Assembly (NCBI RefSeq): GCF_900142105.1
Contig: NZ_FQZS01000003.1
Span: 311,720-375,719 of the forward strand
Source: Lutispora thermophila DSM 19022
GTDB taxonomy: Bacteria > Bacillota > Clostridia > Lutisporales > Lutisporaceae
Length of the DNA: 64,000 nucleotides
Direction of reading: 5' to 3'
Part shown: piece after piece, positions 17,243 to 26,117 of the stretch
Layout: every line of letters starts with the position of its first letter
How positions within the stretch are numbered: the first letter of the stretch is position 1
Notes under the pieces: model-generated
What the model was told of the DNA's origin: nothing
What the model saw: only the letters and a program-made list of their open reading frames with translations
Databases searched by the model: none
Made by a program: the position numbers and the translations under genes

Positions 17243-17266
17243 CAAACCCAGGGAAACCTGGGTTTG
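17243..17266 (+). other. Hairpin within the small-protein array
   Basis: A 9-bp perfect stem (AAACCCAGG / CCTGGGTTT) with a GAAA tetraloop. No T-run follows, so it is more likely an RNA-processing or stability element than a terminator. Confidence 0.5.
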
Positions 17267-17308
17267 AAATAAATAATAGTCAATATTGATATTTGAGGAG
17301 GTGTAGAC

Positions 17309-17551
17309 ATGGGTTATTCTAACAATGTAGCAGGCGTTGGAAGCTGCGGGTGCGGTGGTCCTGTAGCCGGTATTACGGATTTTTGCAAATGCAAGCCAGG
17401 TGAATTCTCTTTCTTGTTGCTGCTTGTGCTCTTTATACTATTAGCTTCTTGCATAACATCAGGAAGAGAAAGCAACTTCTTCTTCATCATAATACTTGCT
17501 GTAATAGCATTTGGAGGCTTTGAAAGAACTTTCTTCGGAACTCCTCTATAA
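17309..17551 (+). CDS. Small Gly/Cys-rich hydrophobic protein (array paralogue C)
   Basis: 80 residues behind TGAGGAGG. The N terminus (MGYSNNVAGVGSCGCGGP) closely matches paralogue A, and CKCKPGEFS adds two Cys. The shared hydrophobic block follows (FLLLLVLFILLASC, then GRESNFFFIIILAVIAFGG and ERTFFGTPL). Its leader sequence and spacing match the other copies. Confidence 0.75.
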   Translation: MGYSNNVAGVGSCGCGGPVAGITDFCKCKPGEFSFLLLLVLFILLASCITSGRESNFFFIIILAVIAFGGFERTFFGTPL

Positions 17552-17586
17552 ATCAAGATGGCATTGGCCCATAAGGAGGTGCTTAT

Positions 17587-17799
17587 ATGGGCATAGCATC
17601 ACAGGATTGCTGTCAACCTACAGCAGGGCTGTTTGGTTCTAACTGGATCTGGATAATAATAGCCATAATCTTTTTCTGCGGTGGATTTGGTGGAAACTGC
17701 GGTGGAAGCTTACTAGGCGGAAATATATTCGGAAATAACACTATTCTTATATTGATTATATTATTTTTTATATGTTTCTGTGGTAAAAAATTCTTTTAA
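17587..17799 (+). CDS. Small Gly/Cys/Trp hydrophobic protein
   Basis: 70 residues behind AAGGAGG. It has a different but related design: a CC pair near the N terminus, NWIWIIIAIIFFCGGFGG, a Gly-rich centre, and ILILIILFFICFCGKKFF at the C terminus. Two membrane helices flank a Gly/Asn loop. Such WIWIII-type proteins recur in spore-forming Clostridia. A strong GC hairpin follows the stop. Confidence 0.7.
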   Translation: MGIASQDCCQPTAGLFGSNWIWIIIAIIFFCGGFGGNCGGSLLGGNIFGNNTILILIILFFICFCGKKFF

Positions 17800-17802
17800 T
17801 AA

Positions 17803-17824
17803 AAGCCCGGCTTAAGCCGGGCTT
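17803..17824 (+). terminator. Hairpin, possible terminator, after WIWIII protein
   Basis: Perfect 9-bp stem AAGCCCGGC / GCCGGGCTT with a TTAA loop, flanked by A-runs. The T-run on the plus strand is short, so termination is likely but not certain. Confidence 0.55.
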
Positions 17825-17911
17825 AAAACTTCACAGGGAAAAGCTGTAACCAAAATATGCTTGGCGAATAAAATGTAATGAGAACAGAATCTATCCCGAG
17901 GAGGGTTTGGT

Positions 17912-18112
17912 ATGGGTTTTTTAGACGACTTACTTAACGACGACATAATTTGGGTGGTTCTTTTGCTTCTGCTGGTATTTGTATTTCCCCAAAGATGCTC
18001 AGAGCCCATTATAAAAAAGAAAGATTGTGGCGTAGAAGATTGTCAATGCAATGAGAGCATCATATATAGAAGTACAAGAGGAAAAAGAGAGCGAAGGCGG
18101 CTCGTATATTAA
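17912..18112 (+). CDS. Small single-helix membrane protein
   Basis: 66 residues behind GAGGAGGG. An acidic N terminus (MGFLDDLLNDD) precedes one hydrophobic helix (IIWVVLLLLLVFVF). A Cys-containing middle (RCSEP, DCGVEDCQC) and a very basic end (GKRERRRLVY) follow. The asymmetric charge predicts the basic tail on the cytoplasmic side. It ends 24 nt before the next gene, so it is likely co-transcribed. Unknown function. Confidence 0.65.
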   Translation: MGFLDDLLNDDIIWVVLLLLLVFVFPQRCSEPIIKKKDCGVEDCQCNESIIYRSTRGKRERRRLVY

Positions 18113-18136
18113 AAATGCATGATGGAGGTAAATTGC

Positions 18137-18751
18137 ATGATATATGGTAGAAACAATAACAGATATAATAAGGAGGATATTGAGGAAATTAAGAAAAAAA
18201 TTTCCCAGCATATGCCCGGAGTAAACCTTGATAATATAGATCAACAGCAAATGCAGAAATTTGTTTTGGATCAGATAAACAATAATCCAAATATCAATAT
18301 CAGTGACGATGTGAGGGATAAAATAAACAGAGGAGATATCGATGGACTAAAAGATGAACTTATTAGGTATTTAGATAACCAGAACAGTGCTGAGAGTCAA
18401 AAATTGAGCAATATGCTAAAAACAAATGATTTTGAAGGTTTAAAAGAAGAATTGATGGGAATGCTCATAAAAGGTATGACCCAGCAAAAAAAAAATGACA
18501 TAAGTGACAATTTTGATAAAAGGGCGGAGAATAACTATCAGAATGCTTTAACTGGACTATTCGATGATGCCCTTTTAAATAATATTATGGAAAAATTTTT
18601 TGAAGGGAATAAAAGTGATAAGAGAATAATATTGCTAAACTCAATTAAACCCTTTGTATCGGAGAGGAGACAAAAAGCCCTGGATGACTGCGTTAAGGCA
18701 ATGAATATCATCTGCATAATGGAAAAACTGGGTTTTAAGGTAGGTAGATAA
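18137..18751 (+). CDS. Soluble helical protein of unknown function in the small-protein cluster
   Basis: 204 residues, all helical by appearance, highly charged and rich in Asn, Asp, Lys and Glu. Two related segments occur (INRGDIDGLKDELIRYL and LKTNDFEGLKEELMGMLIKG), suggesting internal duplication. The C terminus (SIKPFVSERRQKALDDCVKA) resembles small helical proteins that follow coat-like clusters, without a named domain. ATG at 18137 lies ~6 nt after GGAGG, which fits better than an in-frame ATG at 18119. The next tiny gene begins 2 nt after its stop. Confidence 0.7.
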   Translation: MIYGRNNNRYNKEDIEEIKKKISQHMPGVNLDNIDQQQMQKFVLDQINNNPNINISDDVRDKINRGDIDGLKDELIRYLDNQNSAESQKLSNMLKTNDFEGLKEELMGMLIKGMTQQKKNDISDNFDKRAENNYQNALTGLFDDALLNNIMEKFFEGNKSDKRIILLNSIKPFVSERRQKALDDCVKAMNIICIMEKLGFKVGR

Positions 18752-18753
18752 AG

Positions 18754-18930
18754 TTGGATTTGATAAAAATCGTTAATTTTATTTCAACGAATTTTACATT
18801 TGAAGATTTATTTTTGCTTGGTCTATTAATAATTCTTATCATAGAACATAAATGTGATAAAATCTTTTTGGCTTTACTGGTATTTATATTTATATCCGGT
18901 TTGAGACAAGAACTATTATCTTTTAGATAA
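18754..18930 (+). CDS. Tiny two-helix membrane protein closing the cluster
   Basis: 58 residues from TTG at 18754, 2 nt after the preceding stop, so translation is probably coupled. It has two hydrophobic runs (LFLLGLLIILII and KIFLALLVFIFISG) separated by EHKCD, the same geometry as the small proteins at 16593-17551. The terminator overlaps its last codons. Confidence 0.65.
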   Translation: MDLIKIVNFISTNFTFEDLFLLGLLIILIIEHKCDKIFLALLVFIFISGLRQELLSFR

Positions 18931-18950
18931 GGGCTCTTGTCTAAATTTTG
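18904..18950 (+). terminator. Intrinsic terminator of the small-protein cluster
   Basis: Outer stem AGACAAGA / TCTTGTCT with an inner TTATC/GATAA stem, followed by AAATTTTG. The left arm lies within the last codons of the 58-residue gene. Confidence 0.65.
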
Positions 18951-19054
18951 TCAATAATACATTATTTGCATTAGATTATTAATGACAGAAGATAAAAATC
19001 AATCTAAAAAGGCAATACTAAAATATATCCTTAGAAATTGGGGTTAATCCTAGC

Positions 19055-19083
19055 TTGGCACGCATATGAATAAATAGTATAAT
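19055..19083 (+). promoter_or_regulatory. Sigma-A promoter of the CNNM gene
   Basis: TTGGCA at 19055-19060 and TATAAT at 19078-19083, separated by 17 bp, about 35 nt upstream of the start codon. Confidence 0.75.
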
Positions 19084-19118
19084 ATATAAAAAATACTTTA
19101 TTAGGGGGAATTTTTTTA

Positions 19119-20450
19119 ATGGACGTAGACCTGTGGTCGCAAATTTTAGTTATTTTATTATTAATAGGTGTCAATGCTTTTTTTGCTGCATCAGAAATGG
19201 CAATAGTATCAATCAGACAATCTAAGCTGAAACCTCTCATTGAAGACGGAAATAAAGCAGCAAAAATCGTAGACAGATTTATCCAAGAACCAAGCAAATT
19301 GCTTGCTACCATTCAAGTAGGAGTTACGTTTGCAGGATTCTTTGCCAGCGGTTTGGGTGCTCAAACCATTGCGGTATATTTGGCCGATGTTTTGAAAAAG
19401 TCAAATATTCCGGTAATAACTTCATATGCAGACACAATAGCCTTTCTTGTGATAACCCTTATAATCTCATATATCACTCTGGTTTTGGGTGAGCTTGTAC
19501 CTAAGAGGTTGGCATTGGAATGGTCTGATAAAATCGCACTTTTCGTTGCAAGGCCTATCTTGTTTTTCTCCAAAGTTGCATATCCCATAGTTAGACTATT
19601 GACAGGTTCAACAAACCTTGTGGTTAAGCTGATGGGTGGAACTTCAAAAAGTCATGAAGACGAGATAACCAAAGAGGAAATTCGTCTTATGATAAATGCA
19701 GGAGAAGAAAAAGGCATTATCAGAGAAACGGAGACAGAGATGATAAATAGCATCTTTGAATTTGACGATACAGTTGTAAAGGAAGTAATGACACCTAGAA
19801 CCGATATTGCAGCTGTCGGCATAGATGCTACTTTAGACGAAATACTTGATGTAATACTGGAAGAGCATTTCTCCAGGATACCTGTATATGAGGAAACAAT
19901 TGACAATATAGTGGGGATATTGTATATTAAAGATCTATTCAGCATGATGAAAAACGGAAAAGAGTTTAAAGCTGAACTAAAAGATTTAATCAGACCTGCT
20001 TATTTTGTTTCCGAATATAAGAAAATTGATGAGCTGTTTAAGGAAATGCAGAAGTCAAAGATCCATATTGCAATAGTAATTGATGAGTATGGTGGTACAG
20101 CAGGACTCATAACCATTGAAGATCTTCTTGAGGAGATCGTTGGTAATATTTTCGATGAATATGATGACGAAGTATTGGAATTCGAACAGATTGATGATAA
20201 TACATACCTTATAAACGGTATGCTCAGCATAGATGAAGTAAATGACATAATGGATATTGATCTACCTGAAGATGAACTTGAGTTTGATACCATAAGCGGT
20301 ATGTTTTTAAGCCTGTCAGGCAAAATGCCTGAAGTGGGAGATGAAGTTCAATTTGAAGATGTATATTTCAGAATTGAAGAAGTGGAAGATAAAAGAATAA
20401 CAAAAATAAGAGCTATAAAACAGCCTCATAAGGCAGATGAAGAAAAATAA
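19119..20450 (+). CDS. CNNM/CorC-type transporter (hemolysin family protein)
   Basis: 443 residues in the canonical order. A CNNM (DUF21) membrane domain (about 1-190) with NAFFAASEMAIVSI and LVLGELVPKRLALEW comes first. A CBS pair (about 205-330) follows, with VMTPRTDIAAV, FSRIPVYEETIDNIVGIL and IAIVIDEYGGTAGLITIED. The CorC_HlyC domain closes the protein. The family exports Mg2+ (or Co2+) across the membrane, with adenine-nucleotide sensing by the CBS pair. The older name hemolysin C does not imply toxin activity. AGGGGG precedes the ATG, and a promoter and a bidirectional terminator flank the gene. Confidence 0.92.
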   Translation: MDVDLWSQILVILLLIGVNAFFAASEMAIVSIRQSKLKPLIEDGNKAAKIVDRFIQEPSKLLATIQVGVTFAGFFASGLGAQTIAVYLADVLKKSNIPVITSYADTIAFLVITLIISYITLVLGELVPKRLALEWSDKIALFVARPILFFSKVAYPIVRLLTGSTNLVVKLMGGTSKSHEDEITKEEIRLMINAGEEKGIIRETETEMINSIFEFDDTVVKEVMTPRTDIAAVGIDATLDEILDVILEEHFSRIPVYEETIDNIVGILYIKDLFSMMKNGKEFKAELKDLIRPAYFVSEYKKIDELFKEMQKSKIHIAIVIDEYGGTAGLITIEDLLEEIVGNIFDEYDDEVLEFEQIDDNTYLINGMLSIDEVNDIMDIDLPEDELEFDTISGMFLSLSGKMPEVGDEVQFEDVYFRIEEVEDKRITKIRAIKQPHKADEEK

Positions 20451-20478
20451 CCGGTATGAAAATACCGGTTATTTTTTA
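20446..20478. terminator. Bidirectional terminator
   Basis: A perfect 11-bp stem (20446-20456 with 20463-20473, core AACCGGTA/TACCGGTT) has T-runs on both strands. It serves the convergent CNNM and 20476 genes and overlaps both gene ends. Confidence 0.85.
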
Positions 20479-21771
20479 ATTGATATTATAATTTCTCATT
20501 TCTCTTCCAAAATGTTTCAGATGTCCATTATCGCCATCGAAAACTATTGAATACAATGTACCTTTATACTCAACATGTGCTTCATATTCTAACTGTCCTG
20601 CTATATTTCTTATTAGGATAATTTCTTTTACCTGACATTTGTCATTAAGCTTGTTTATAATATCTTCTTTATTTATACTAGGCATTGTAATTTCTTTATT
20701 TTCATGATGGATTATCTCAAACTTGCTTATTATGCCATGAGATTCAATAACAAGAGTAATTTTTTCCATTTCATCATATATATCATCAATTTTCCTAATA
20801 TATGAATAAGCTATGCTATCCAGTTTTCCTTCATCGTCATATTTTGATTGTTTGTCATACAGAAACACTCTATCATTAAATCTTGATACTATCGTGTCAG
20901 CTCTGTTATCCAGTTCGTTTTCTGAGTATATGTTTGAGGGCACCCAGAATTCTATGGCCTGAACAGTGATTTTGCCGGTATTTTTTTCATAGAGGATTTC
21001 GTATTTTACTTCATTATCCCTTATGCCAGGTTTTTTTTCATATGAAGTTTCAGTATTGGTATAGAATCTATATACATCAATGTATTGTCCTGAATTATTA
21101 TCGTATTCCAGTGGTTTAGGCTCTACGAGTTTTGAAAATATCTGTTCACAGTAAAACTTTGCCTCTTCTAAATCATCATCTTTGAAACTTCCTTTGTAAC
21201 TTTTCAGCATTATGTATTTATCATTATTGAGTAGATCATCAGCTTTCTGACAATAGCTGCTGTATATTTTTATAATATCCCTTTTTATTTGCTTATATTT
21301 CTTAATATTCCAATTATCGTTAAGATCTCCCATAATACTTTTATGCTCTTTAATCAATTCAGTATTATAGTCATATAGAATTTCTAGATATCTTTGCTCT
21401 GAGACATCAATACTGCTATCACTTATTATGCTCTTTATGTTATCATCCAACTGGAAGTAAAACTCATAAAAGTCATATATAGTTTTACCATCTCCATAAT
21501 CAGAGGTATAGAGATTTGATCTGGTCAAATTCCTAAGGATGTTTTTATTTATAAACTCATTATTTTCATTAAATGTATGATCAAGAAGCAATAACTGGCA
21601 TATGTTATCATTGAGATTTTCTAATTCTTTACCAAAATGGTCAAAATCATAATACATTATGCTTTTTAGATCATTATAGGCACTGGCATAACGTTTAGCA
21701 TAAAAAGAAGCAAATATTATTACAGCATACGATAGAACATAAAATATCTTCTTTAATAATCCTTTATTCAC
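20476..21771 (-). CDS. Membrane-anchored extracytoplasmic protein of unknown function
   Basis: 431 residues. One N-terminal hydrophobic helix (IFYVLSYAVIIFASFYA) is followed by a long helical region (about 40-215). The C-terminal half is built of alpha/beta units such as VKYEILYEKNTGKITVQAIEF and YEAHVEYKGTLYSIVFDG. These look like PepSY-type modules, and the overall layout recalls the germination protein YpeB; I treat that as a weak resemblance only. GTG at 21771 follows GAGGAG by 7 nt; an in-frame GTG at 21801 has no ribosome site. It lies 29 nt downstream of the sulfatase on the same strand, so the two probably form an operon. Confidence 0.7.
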   Translation of the reverse strand: MNKGLLKKIFYVLSYAVIIFASFYAKRYASAYNDLKSIMYYDFDHFGKELENLNDNICQLLLLDHTFNENNEFINKNILRNLTRSNLYTSDYGDGKTIYDFYEFYFQLDDNIKSIISDSSIDVSEQRYLEILYDYNTELIKEHKSIMGDLNDNWNIKKYKQIKRDIIKIYSSYCQKADDLLNNDKYIMLKSYKGSFKDDDLEEAKFYCEQIFSKLVEPKPLEYDNNSGQYIDVYRFYTNTETSYEKKPGIRDNEVKYEILYEKNTGKITVQAIEFWVPSNIYSENELDNRADTIVSRFNDRVFLYDKQSKYDDEGKLDSIAYSYIRKIDDIYDEMEKITLVIESHGIISKFEIIHHENKEITMPSINKEDIINKLNDKCQVKEIILIRNIAGQLEYEAHVEYKGTLYSIVFDGDNGHLKHFGREMRNYNIN

Positions 21772-21800
21772 ATAAACACTCCTCATATAAAACTTTATCA

Positions 21801-23717
21801 CTATTTAGACACATACTTATAGTAATCCGTTTCAAGAATTTTGGCTGAATAATAGAATTTGCTATCTACTATATTCTTAATATTATTTACATAATCTTCA
21901 TCAACTTTTGCATCAGGTTTAGGTGTAAAGATTCCTTTCAAAGAATTATAGCGGCCTTTGTCAGTGATAAAGCTCTTGCTTTCAAACATGACGAGAGGTT
22001 CCGCATCAGAAAAAATATCCCTACCCATAAGTAACCTAGAATCGTAATCCAACCCCATGAGATTAGAAATGGTGGGAAGTATATCTAAGCTGGAACAAGG
22101 TTTATCAATTGTAACAGGTTCCATTCCGCTTGTATAGAGTATGAAATGATTCTTATACAATTCAAAATCTCTATCCACCTTATGACCGGCAAGCAGATCT
22201 ATATCTTTTAAATCCAGACCATAGGGATAATGGTCAGAACTTAAGGCTATGAGAGTTCTGTCTGCCACACCTGAATCCTCCAGCTTATTGAGCAAATATT
22301 CCAAAGCTCTATCCAACTCTATCTGGCAGGCTACATAAGCCTTGCCAGCTTGGGAATATGGCAGATTCTCAACCAGTTTTCTATTCTTTGCTGCCATGGC
22401 ATTACCGGTAAAGCTATATCTCATATGCCCACTGACAGTCATATAATATGCATGGAAAGGTTCCTTGTTTATGTACTCAGGTATTGTCATTTTCATCATC
22501 TCAAGGTCTGATGCTGGCCATGATGTCTTTATATCAAGTCCATTTCCAACGCCTTTGTATTCATAGCCCATATTGGGATGAGATAAGTTTCTTTTGTAAT
22601 ATGTATAGGTATTATTATGATAAGCTTTTGTAGTGTAACCTAATTTTTTTAACTGGTTGCCCATGGCATAAGGCATGTATCTATTGGCAGATACTATGAA
22701 GCTCCAAACTCCCCTTTTAGGTATCAGACCTGTGCATGCCACATATTCACCATCGGAAGTGCTTACGCCCCATATTGGCGTATAAAAATCTGTAAAGTGA
22801 TAACCTTCGTGGACCATCTTGTATAGAGTTGGAGTCACATCCTTATGCACAGCATAGGGAGAAAAGGATTCTGCGGTAATGAGGATAAGATTATATCCCT
22901 TGTACTTTCCCGTATAATCATTTTTCTTAGTAGGCTTTACATTCATAAAATAATTGTGCATTTTCTCTATTGTTTCATTCTGCTCGTTGGAAATGAGTTT
23001 CACAAAATCTATGCCCAATGTGTTATATTTGATTTCCTCAGCTGTAGGGTCGGGCTCATCAATGATTTTCCCAGAGTGTATTATTTCCTTTGGTTCTGCT
23101 ATTTTAGGAGACCAGCCAAATATAAGCCTTTGGATATCCAACCTCATATAAGTGATCAATCCAAGTTTTTTCACAGACATGAGAGGATAATCGTTGTTGA
23201 AATATAAGTCGTAGGCTGAATATTGATTTTTTTGTCCTGAACATATAAAAGCAACACCGATTATGTGGAATACAATGGCACCACAAATTATAATAAGTCT
23301 GGTTTTCATGGTTATGCCGGCAAAAATCATGAACTCCTTCAACCAGATCATGGATATGCATGGAATGAATGATAATATAATCCATGATATGTTGTTAGCC
23401 ATTAGAGCTAGTATATCTCTCCAGAATTCTATGATCTGTCCTGCATTACCTACTGAAAATAAGGTGTAAAATGTCTTAAACAACTTATAATAAAGTATTT
23501 GGGAGGCAAATATAAGAGCCCACAATATCATAATAGCCATAGTGATAATATAATTGATACTGCTGCTGAAAGCGGTACATATTATATAAGAAATAAATGC
23601 AAAGGGTACAGAAAATATTAGTGAAATCAAAAAACCCGAGGAAAAGAAATCTTCTCCAAGGGAGGCTCTTAGTATGGTCTCCAGATAGAATAATGAAACA
23701 ATAAAGTATATTAACAT
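21801..23717 (-). CDS. LTA synthase family sulfatase-fold phosphoglycerol transferase
   Basis: 638 residues. Five or so N-terminal membrane helices (to about residue 170) precede an extracellular alkaline-phosphatase/sulfatase domain. Visible active-site parts are LILITAESFS (metal-binding Glu near 281), WGVSTSDGEY (nucleophile Thr near 321), ALSSDHYPYG near 495 and the later GHKVD. LtaS-type enzymes transfer glycerol phosphate from phosphatidylglycerol to build lipoteichoic acid or decorate other polymers. The exact acceptor cannot be assigned. The start follows AGAAGGCGG, and a membrane-anchored protein of unknown function follows in the same operon. Confidence 0.88.
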   Translation of the reverse strand: MLIYFIVSLFYLETILRASLGEDFFSSGFLISLIFSVPFAFISYIICTAFSSSINYIITMAIMILWALIFASQILYYKLFKTFYTLFSVGNAGQIIEFWRDILALMANNISWIILSFIPCISMIWLKEFMIFAGITMKTRLIIICGAIVFHIIGVAFICSGQKNQYSAYDLYFNNDYPLMSVKKLGLITYMRLDIQRLIFGWSPKIAEPKEIIHSGKIIDEPDPTAEEIKYNTLGIDFVKLISNEQNETIEKMHNYFMNVKPTKKNDYTGKYKGYNLILITAESFSPYAVHKDVTPTLYKMVHEGYHFTDFYTPIWGVSTSDGEYVACTGLIPKRGVWSFIVSANRYMPYAMGNQLKKLGYTTKAYHNNTYTYYKRNLSHPNMGYEYKGVGNGLDIKTSWPASDLEMMKMTIPEYINKEPFHAYYMTVSGHMRYSFTGNAMAAKNRKLVENLPYSQAGKAYVACQIELDRALEYLLNKLEDSGVADRTLIALSSDHYPYGLDLKDIDLLAGHKVDRDFELYKNHFILYTSGMEPVTIDKPCSSLDILPTISNLMGLDYDSRLLMGRDIFSDAEPLVMFESKSFITDKGRYNSLKGIFTPKPDAKVDEDYVNNIKNIVDSKFYYSAKILETDYYKYVSK

Positions 23718-23743
23718 ATAAACCGCCTTCTATATTTTATATA

Positions 23744-24343
23744 CTAATTATTTTTATCACTGAAATACTCATCTATTATGCTTTCTGCGAGCCTTTTATT
23801 AAAAGCTGCTTGGGCAGTAAGGGCTAAAACAAGAAGCATTAAGATATCTTTATCATTATTGGAACCAATATTCTTTTCAGAGGATATGGCTAAAACGTGG
23901 TCCAACACATTGCTGAAATAGTCGCTGCAGTTTTTCATATCATCCTCCTTTATTGCAAGATATGCAGCATATAGCTCGTCTAAATTCTTCTTAAGATGCC
24001 CTTTAGTATCATTGGCTTTATTGAAAAGTGGATCAAAAAGTAGCTTTATATCATTGATTGACAATATCTGTTTCAAGTTATAGATCAAAGACAAAAGAAT
24101 CATATGATTCTTATTATACTTTTTATTCTTTGGGGGCATAATAATTTTCGATTTTGTATAGTTATTTATCATTGTTTTTGTAAGAACTTTTTCAGATGGT
24201 TCCCTTTTTGTATCTCCAAGCTTATCATCAAATAATGTTGTTACCTGATCTACATATAGATCAATACTAGGTATATCAGAAAGCTGGATATCCTTACATG
24301 ATGATAATCTTTCCACCATACTCAACAATGTATCTTTATTCAT
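23744..24343 (-). CDS. DUF1836 domain protein
   Basis: 199 residues. The DUF1836 signature is clear: PSIDLYVDQVTTLFDDKLG, then LTKTMINNYTKSKIIMPP, then KNHMILLSLIYNLKQILSI. The family is small, helical and widespread in Firmicutes, and the N-terminal part has a MerR-like winged-helix look, so DNA binding is plausible but unproven. ATG at 24343 is preceded by GTGGAGATG at a workable distance; an in-frame ATG at 24370 lacks a ribosome site. It sits 26 nt upstream of the sulfatase gene and probably heads that operon. Confidence 0.85.
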   Translation of the reverse strand: MNKDTLLSMVERLSSCKDIQLSDIPSIDLYVDQVTTLFDDKLGDTKREPSEKVLTKTMINNYTKSKIIMPPKNKKYNKNHMILLSLIYNLKQILSINDIKLLFDPLFNKANDTKGHLKKNLDELYAAYLAIKEDDMKNCSDYFSNVLDHVLAISSEKNIGSNNDKDILMLLVLALTAQAAFNKRLAESIIDEYFSDKNN

Positions 24344-24623
24344 TTGCATCATCTCCACTTTAATATTCAATATTGAACCAATATTCTTAAATTTGTCCTA
24401 GAAACGATAAAATCAGTACGGATTTGACCAATACTTATTGAGTCATATCCTTTACTGAATGAAACTCATCCAACAATATAATACTACATAAATAAAAATA
24501 ATAATAATATATTTTTTCTAAACTATTGAATAATTTGTATAAAAGAGTTATTATAAACATAACATATAGTATTAAATACTACATAATCAAGTTTACGATA
24601 AATGAGTAGAAAGGATGATGTAA
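24344..24623. other. Divergent intergenic region
   Basis: About 280 bp, very AT-rich, between the divergent DUF1836 operon and the hemolysin III gene. It should hold both promoters. I see no coding potential, strong hairpin or clear operator. Confidence 0.5.
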
Positions 24624-25268
24624 ATGTTACAAAAACTAAGAGAGCCTGTAAGTGGATTGACTCATCTCATAGGAGCAATCTTATCTGTTGTCGGAATGTT
24701 TTTTCTTGTGTCTTCTGCAGTCAGTAAAGGAAGTGCCAGTTGTATTGTTTCAGTATCTATATTTGGATTAAGCCTCATACTGTTATACACCGCGAGTTCA
24801 CTATATCACTTGCTTTCCATATCCAAGAAGGGTATTGAGATTCTAAGAAAAATAGATCATATGATGATTTATATACTGATAGCAGGAACATATACTCCTG
24901 TGTGTTTGATGGGGTTAAAAGACAGGTTAGGTATAGGACTTCTCATCGGCATCTGGTCTTTAGCAATAATAGGTATAATACTGAAACTGGTATGGTTTAA
25001 TGCTCCGAGATGGATCTATACTTCCTTTTATGTTTTGATGGGCTGGATTGTAATTATAGCCATTGCACCTTTGATAAGGGCCATACCTTTGAGGGGAGTT
25101 GGACTGCTTGTTGCGGGTGGCATATTTTATACTATAGGAGCCATAATTTATGGATTGAGATGGCCTCTCCGTAATAACAAATATTTTGGTTTTCATGAAA
25201 TATTCCACATATTTGTCATGCTGGGAAGCCTATCTCATTACATCTTTGTTCTTGACTTTCTGGCATAG
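24624..25268 (+). CDS. trhA: Hemolysin III / TrhA family (PAQR-type) membrane protein
   Basis: 214 residues, seven hydrophobic helices. Family motifs are present: REPVSGLTHLIGA at the N terminus (metal-site His), LYTASSLYHL (Ser/His), KIDHMMIYILIAGTYTPVCL, and GFHEIFHIFVMLGSLSHYIFV near the end. These residues form a zinc site as in adiponectin-receptor-like proteins, which are membrane hydrolases. The bacterial family has been linked to membrane lipid homeostasis; the hemolysin name is historical. AAAGGATG precedes the start. Confidence 0.92.
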   Translation: MLQKLREPVSGLTHLIGAILSVVGMFFLVSSAVSKGSASCIVSVSIFGLSLILLYTASSLYHLLSISKKGIEILRKIDHMMIYILIAGTYTPVCLMGLKDRLGIGLLIGIWSLAIIGIILKLVWFNAPRWIYTSFYVLMGWIVIIAIAPLIRAIPLRGVGLLVAGGIFYTIGAIIYGLRWPLRNNKYFGFHEIFHIFVMLGSLSHYIFVLDFLA

Positions 25269-25280
25269 GGCTTTGATATG

Positions 25281-26117
25281 TTAACCTAATGTATTATCCA
25301 AAAACATCATTACTACAAAACCTATAAGTAATGTATGAGTGGCAAGTTTTGAGCTGCCTTCATGGTTTTGAGTTTCCGGTATGATTTCATTGCTTATGAC
25401 AAATAGCATAGCCCCTGCTGCAAAAGCCAAGGTAAAGGGCAAGACAGGTTTTGCTATTTGCACCAGTGTAACTCCTATAAGGCCTCCGATGGGTTCTACT
25501 AATCCTGTGGCTAAAGCCACTAGAAATGCTTTGAATTTTGAGCATTTTTCTCTAAGCAAAGGCAAAGCTACTGCTAAACCTTCAGGAAGATTTTGAAGTC
25601 CTATACCAATAGCCAAGCTTATACCATTGGCTATATCTCCATCACCAAATCCAACACCCACTGCGAGGCCTTCAGGAAAGTTGTGTATAGTTATGGCAAC
25701 AATAAAAAGCCATATTTTGCGCATTGCAGGACTCATCTCAAATTTGGACAGAAAGCTTTTCTTGTATCCATTTCCGTTATGTTCCTTACCGTTTACTGCA
25801 TTAGTTAGCAAATTGGTATCCGGAAAAAATTTATCAACAAAGTCAATGAAGAATCCTCCACATAAAATTCCTATTAGCGTTATGGTGGCTCCAGGTATTC
25901 CTCCGCCACCTTTTTCTATGGCAGGAACTATCAAGCTGAAGGATGTGGCAGCCAGCATTACTCCTGCAGCAGCTCCTAATAGAGCGTCTAATAGCTTTCG
26001 TGAGATGTTTTTAGCGAAAAATATAGGCAAGGATCCAATGCCTGTGGCCAAGCCTGTGCATGTACTTGCGATTATACCAAGGTATACAAGATTATATTGT
26101 GATAAGCGTTCTAACAT
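25281..26117 (-). CDS. ZIP family divalent metal transporter
   Basis: 278 residues, eight predicted helices. The two metal-pathway motifs are intact: HNFPEGLAVGVGFGDGD in helix 4 and GLQNLPEGLAVALPLL in helix 5. A polar loop (PDTNLLTNAVNGKEHNGNG) lies between helices 3 and 4. ZIP proteins import Zn2+, Fe2+ or Mn2+ into the cytoplasm; the specificity is not readable here. The start follows AAAGGGGG. It is convergent with the hemolysin III gene, with only 12 nt between the stops. Confidence 0.92.
   Translation of the reverse strand: MLERLSQYNLVYLGIIASTCTGLATGIGSLPIFFAKNISRKLLDALLGAAAGVMLAATSFSLIVPAIEKGGGGIPGATITLIGILCGGFFIDFVDKFFPDTNLLTNAVNGKEHNGNGYKKSFLSKFEMSPAMRKIWLFIVAITIHNFPEGLAVGVGFGDGDIANGISLAIGIGLQNLPEGLAVALPLLREKCSKFKAFLVALATGLVEPIGGLIGVTLVQIAKPVLPFTLAFAAGAMLFVISNEIIPETQNHEGSSKLATHTLLIGFVVMMFLDNTLG

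Noticed and set aside
17243-17266. Hairpin considered as an intrinsic terminator
   Set aside because: No T-run follows on either strand and the array continues at regular spacing; listed only as a hairpin.
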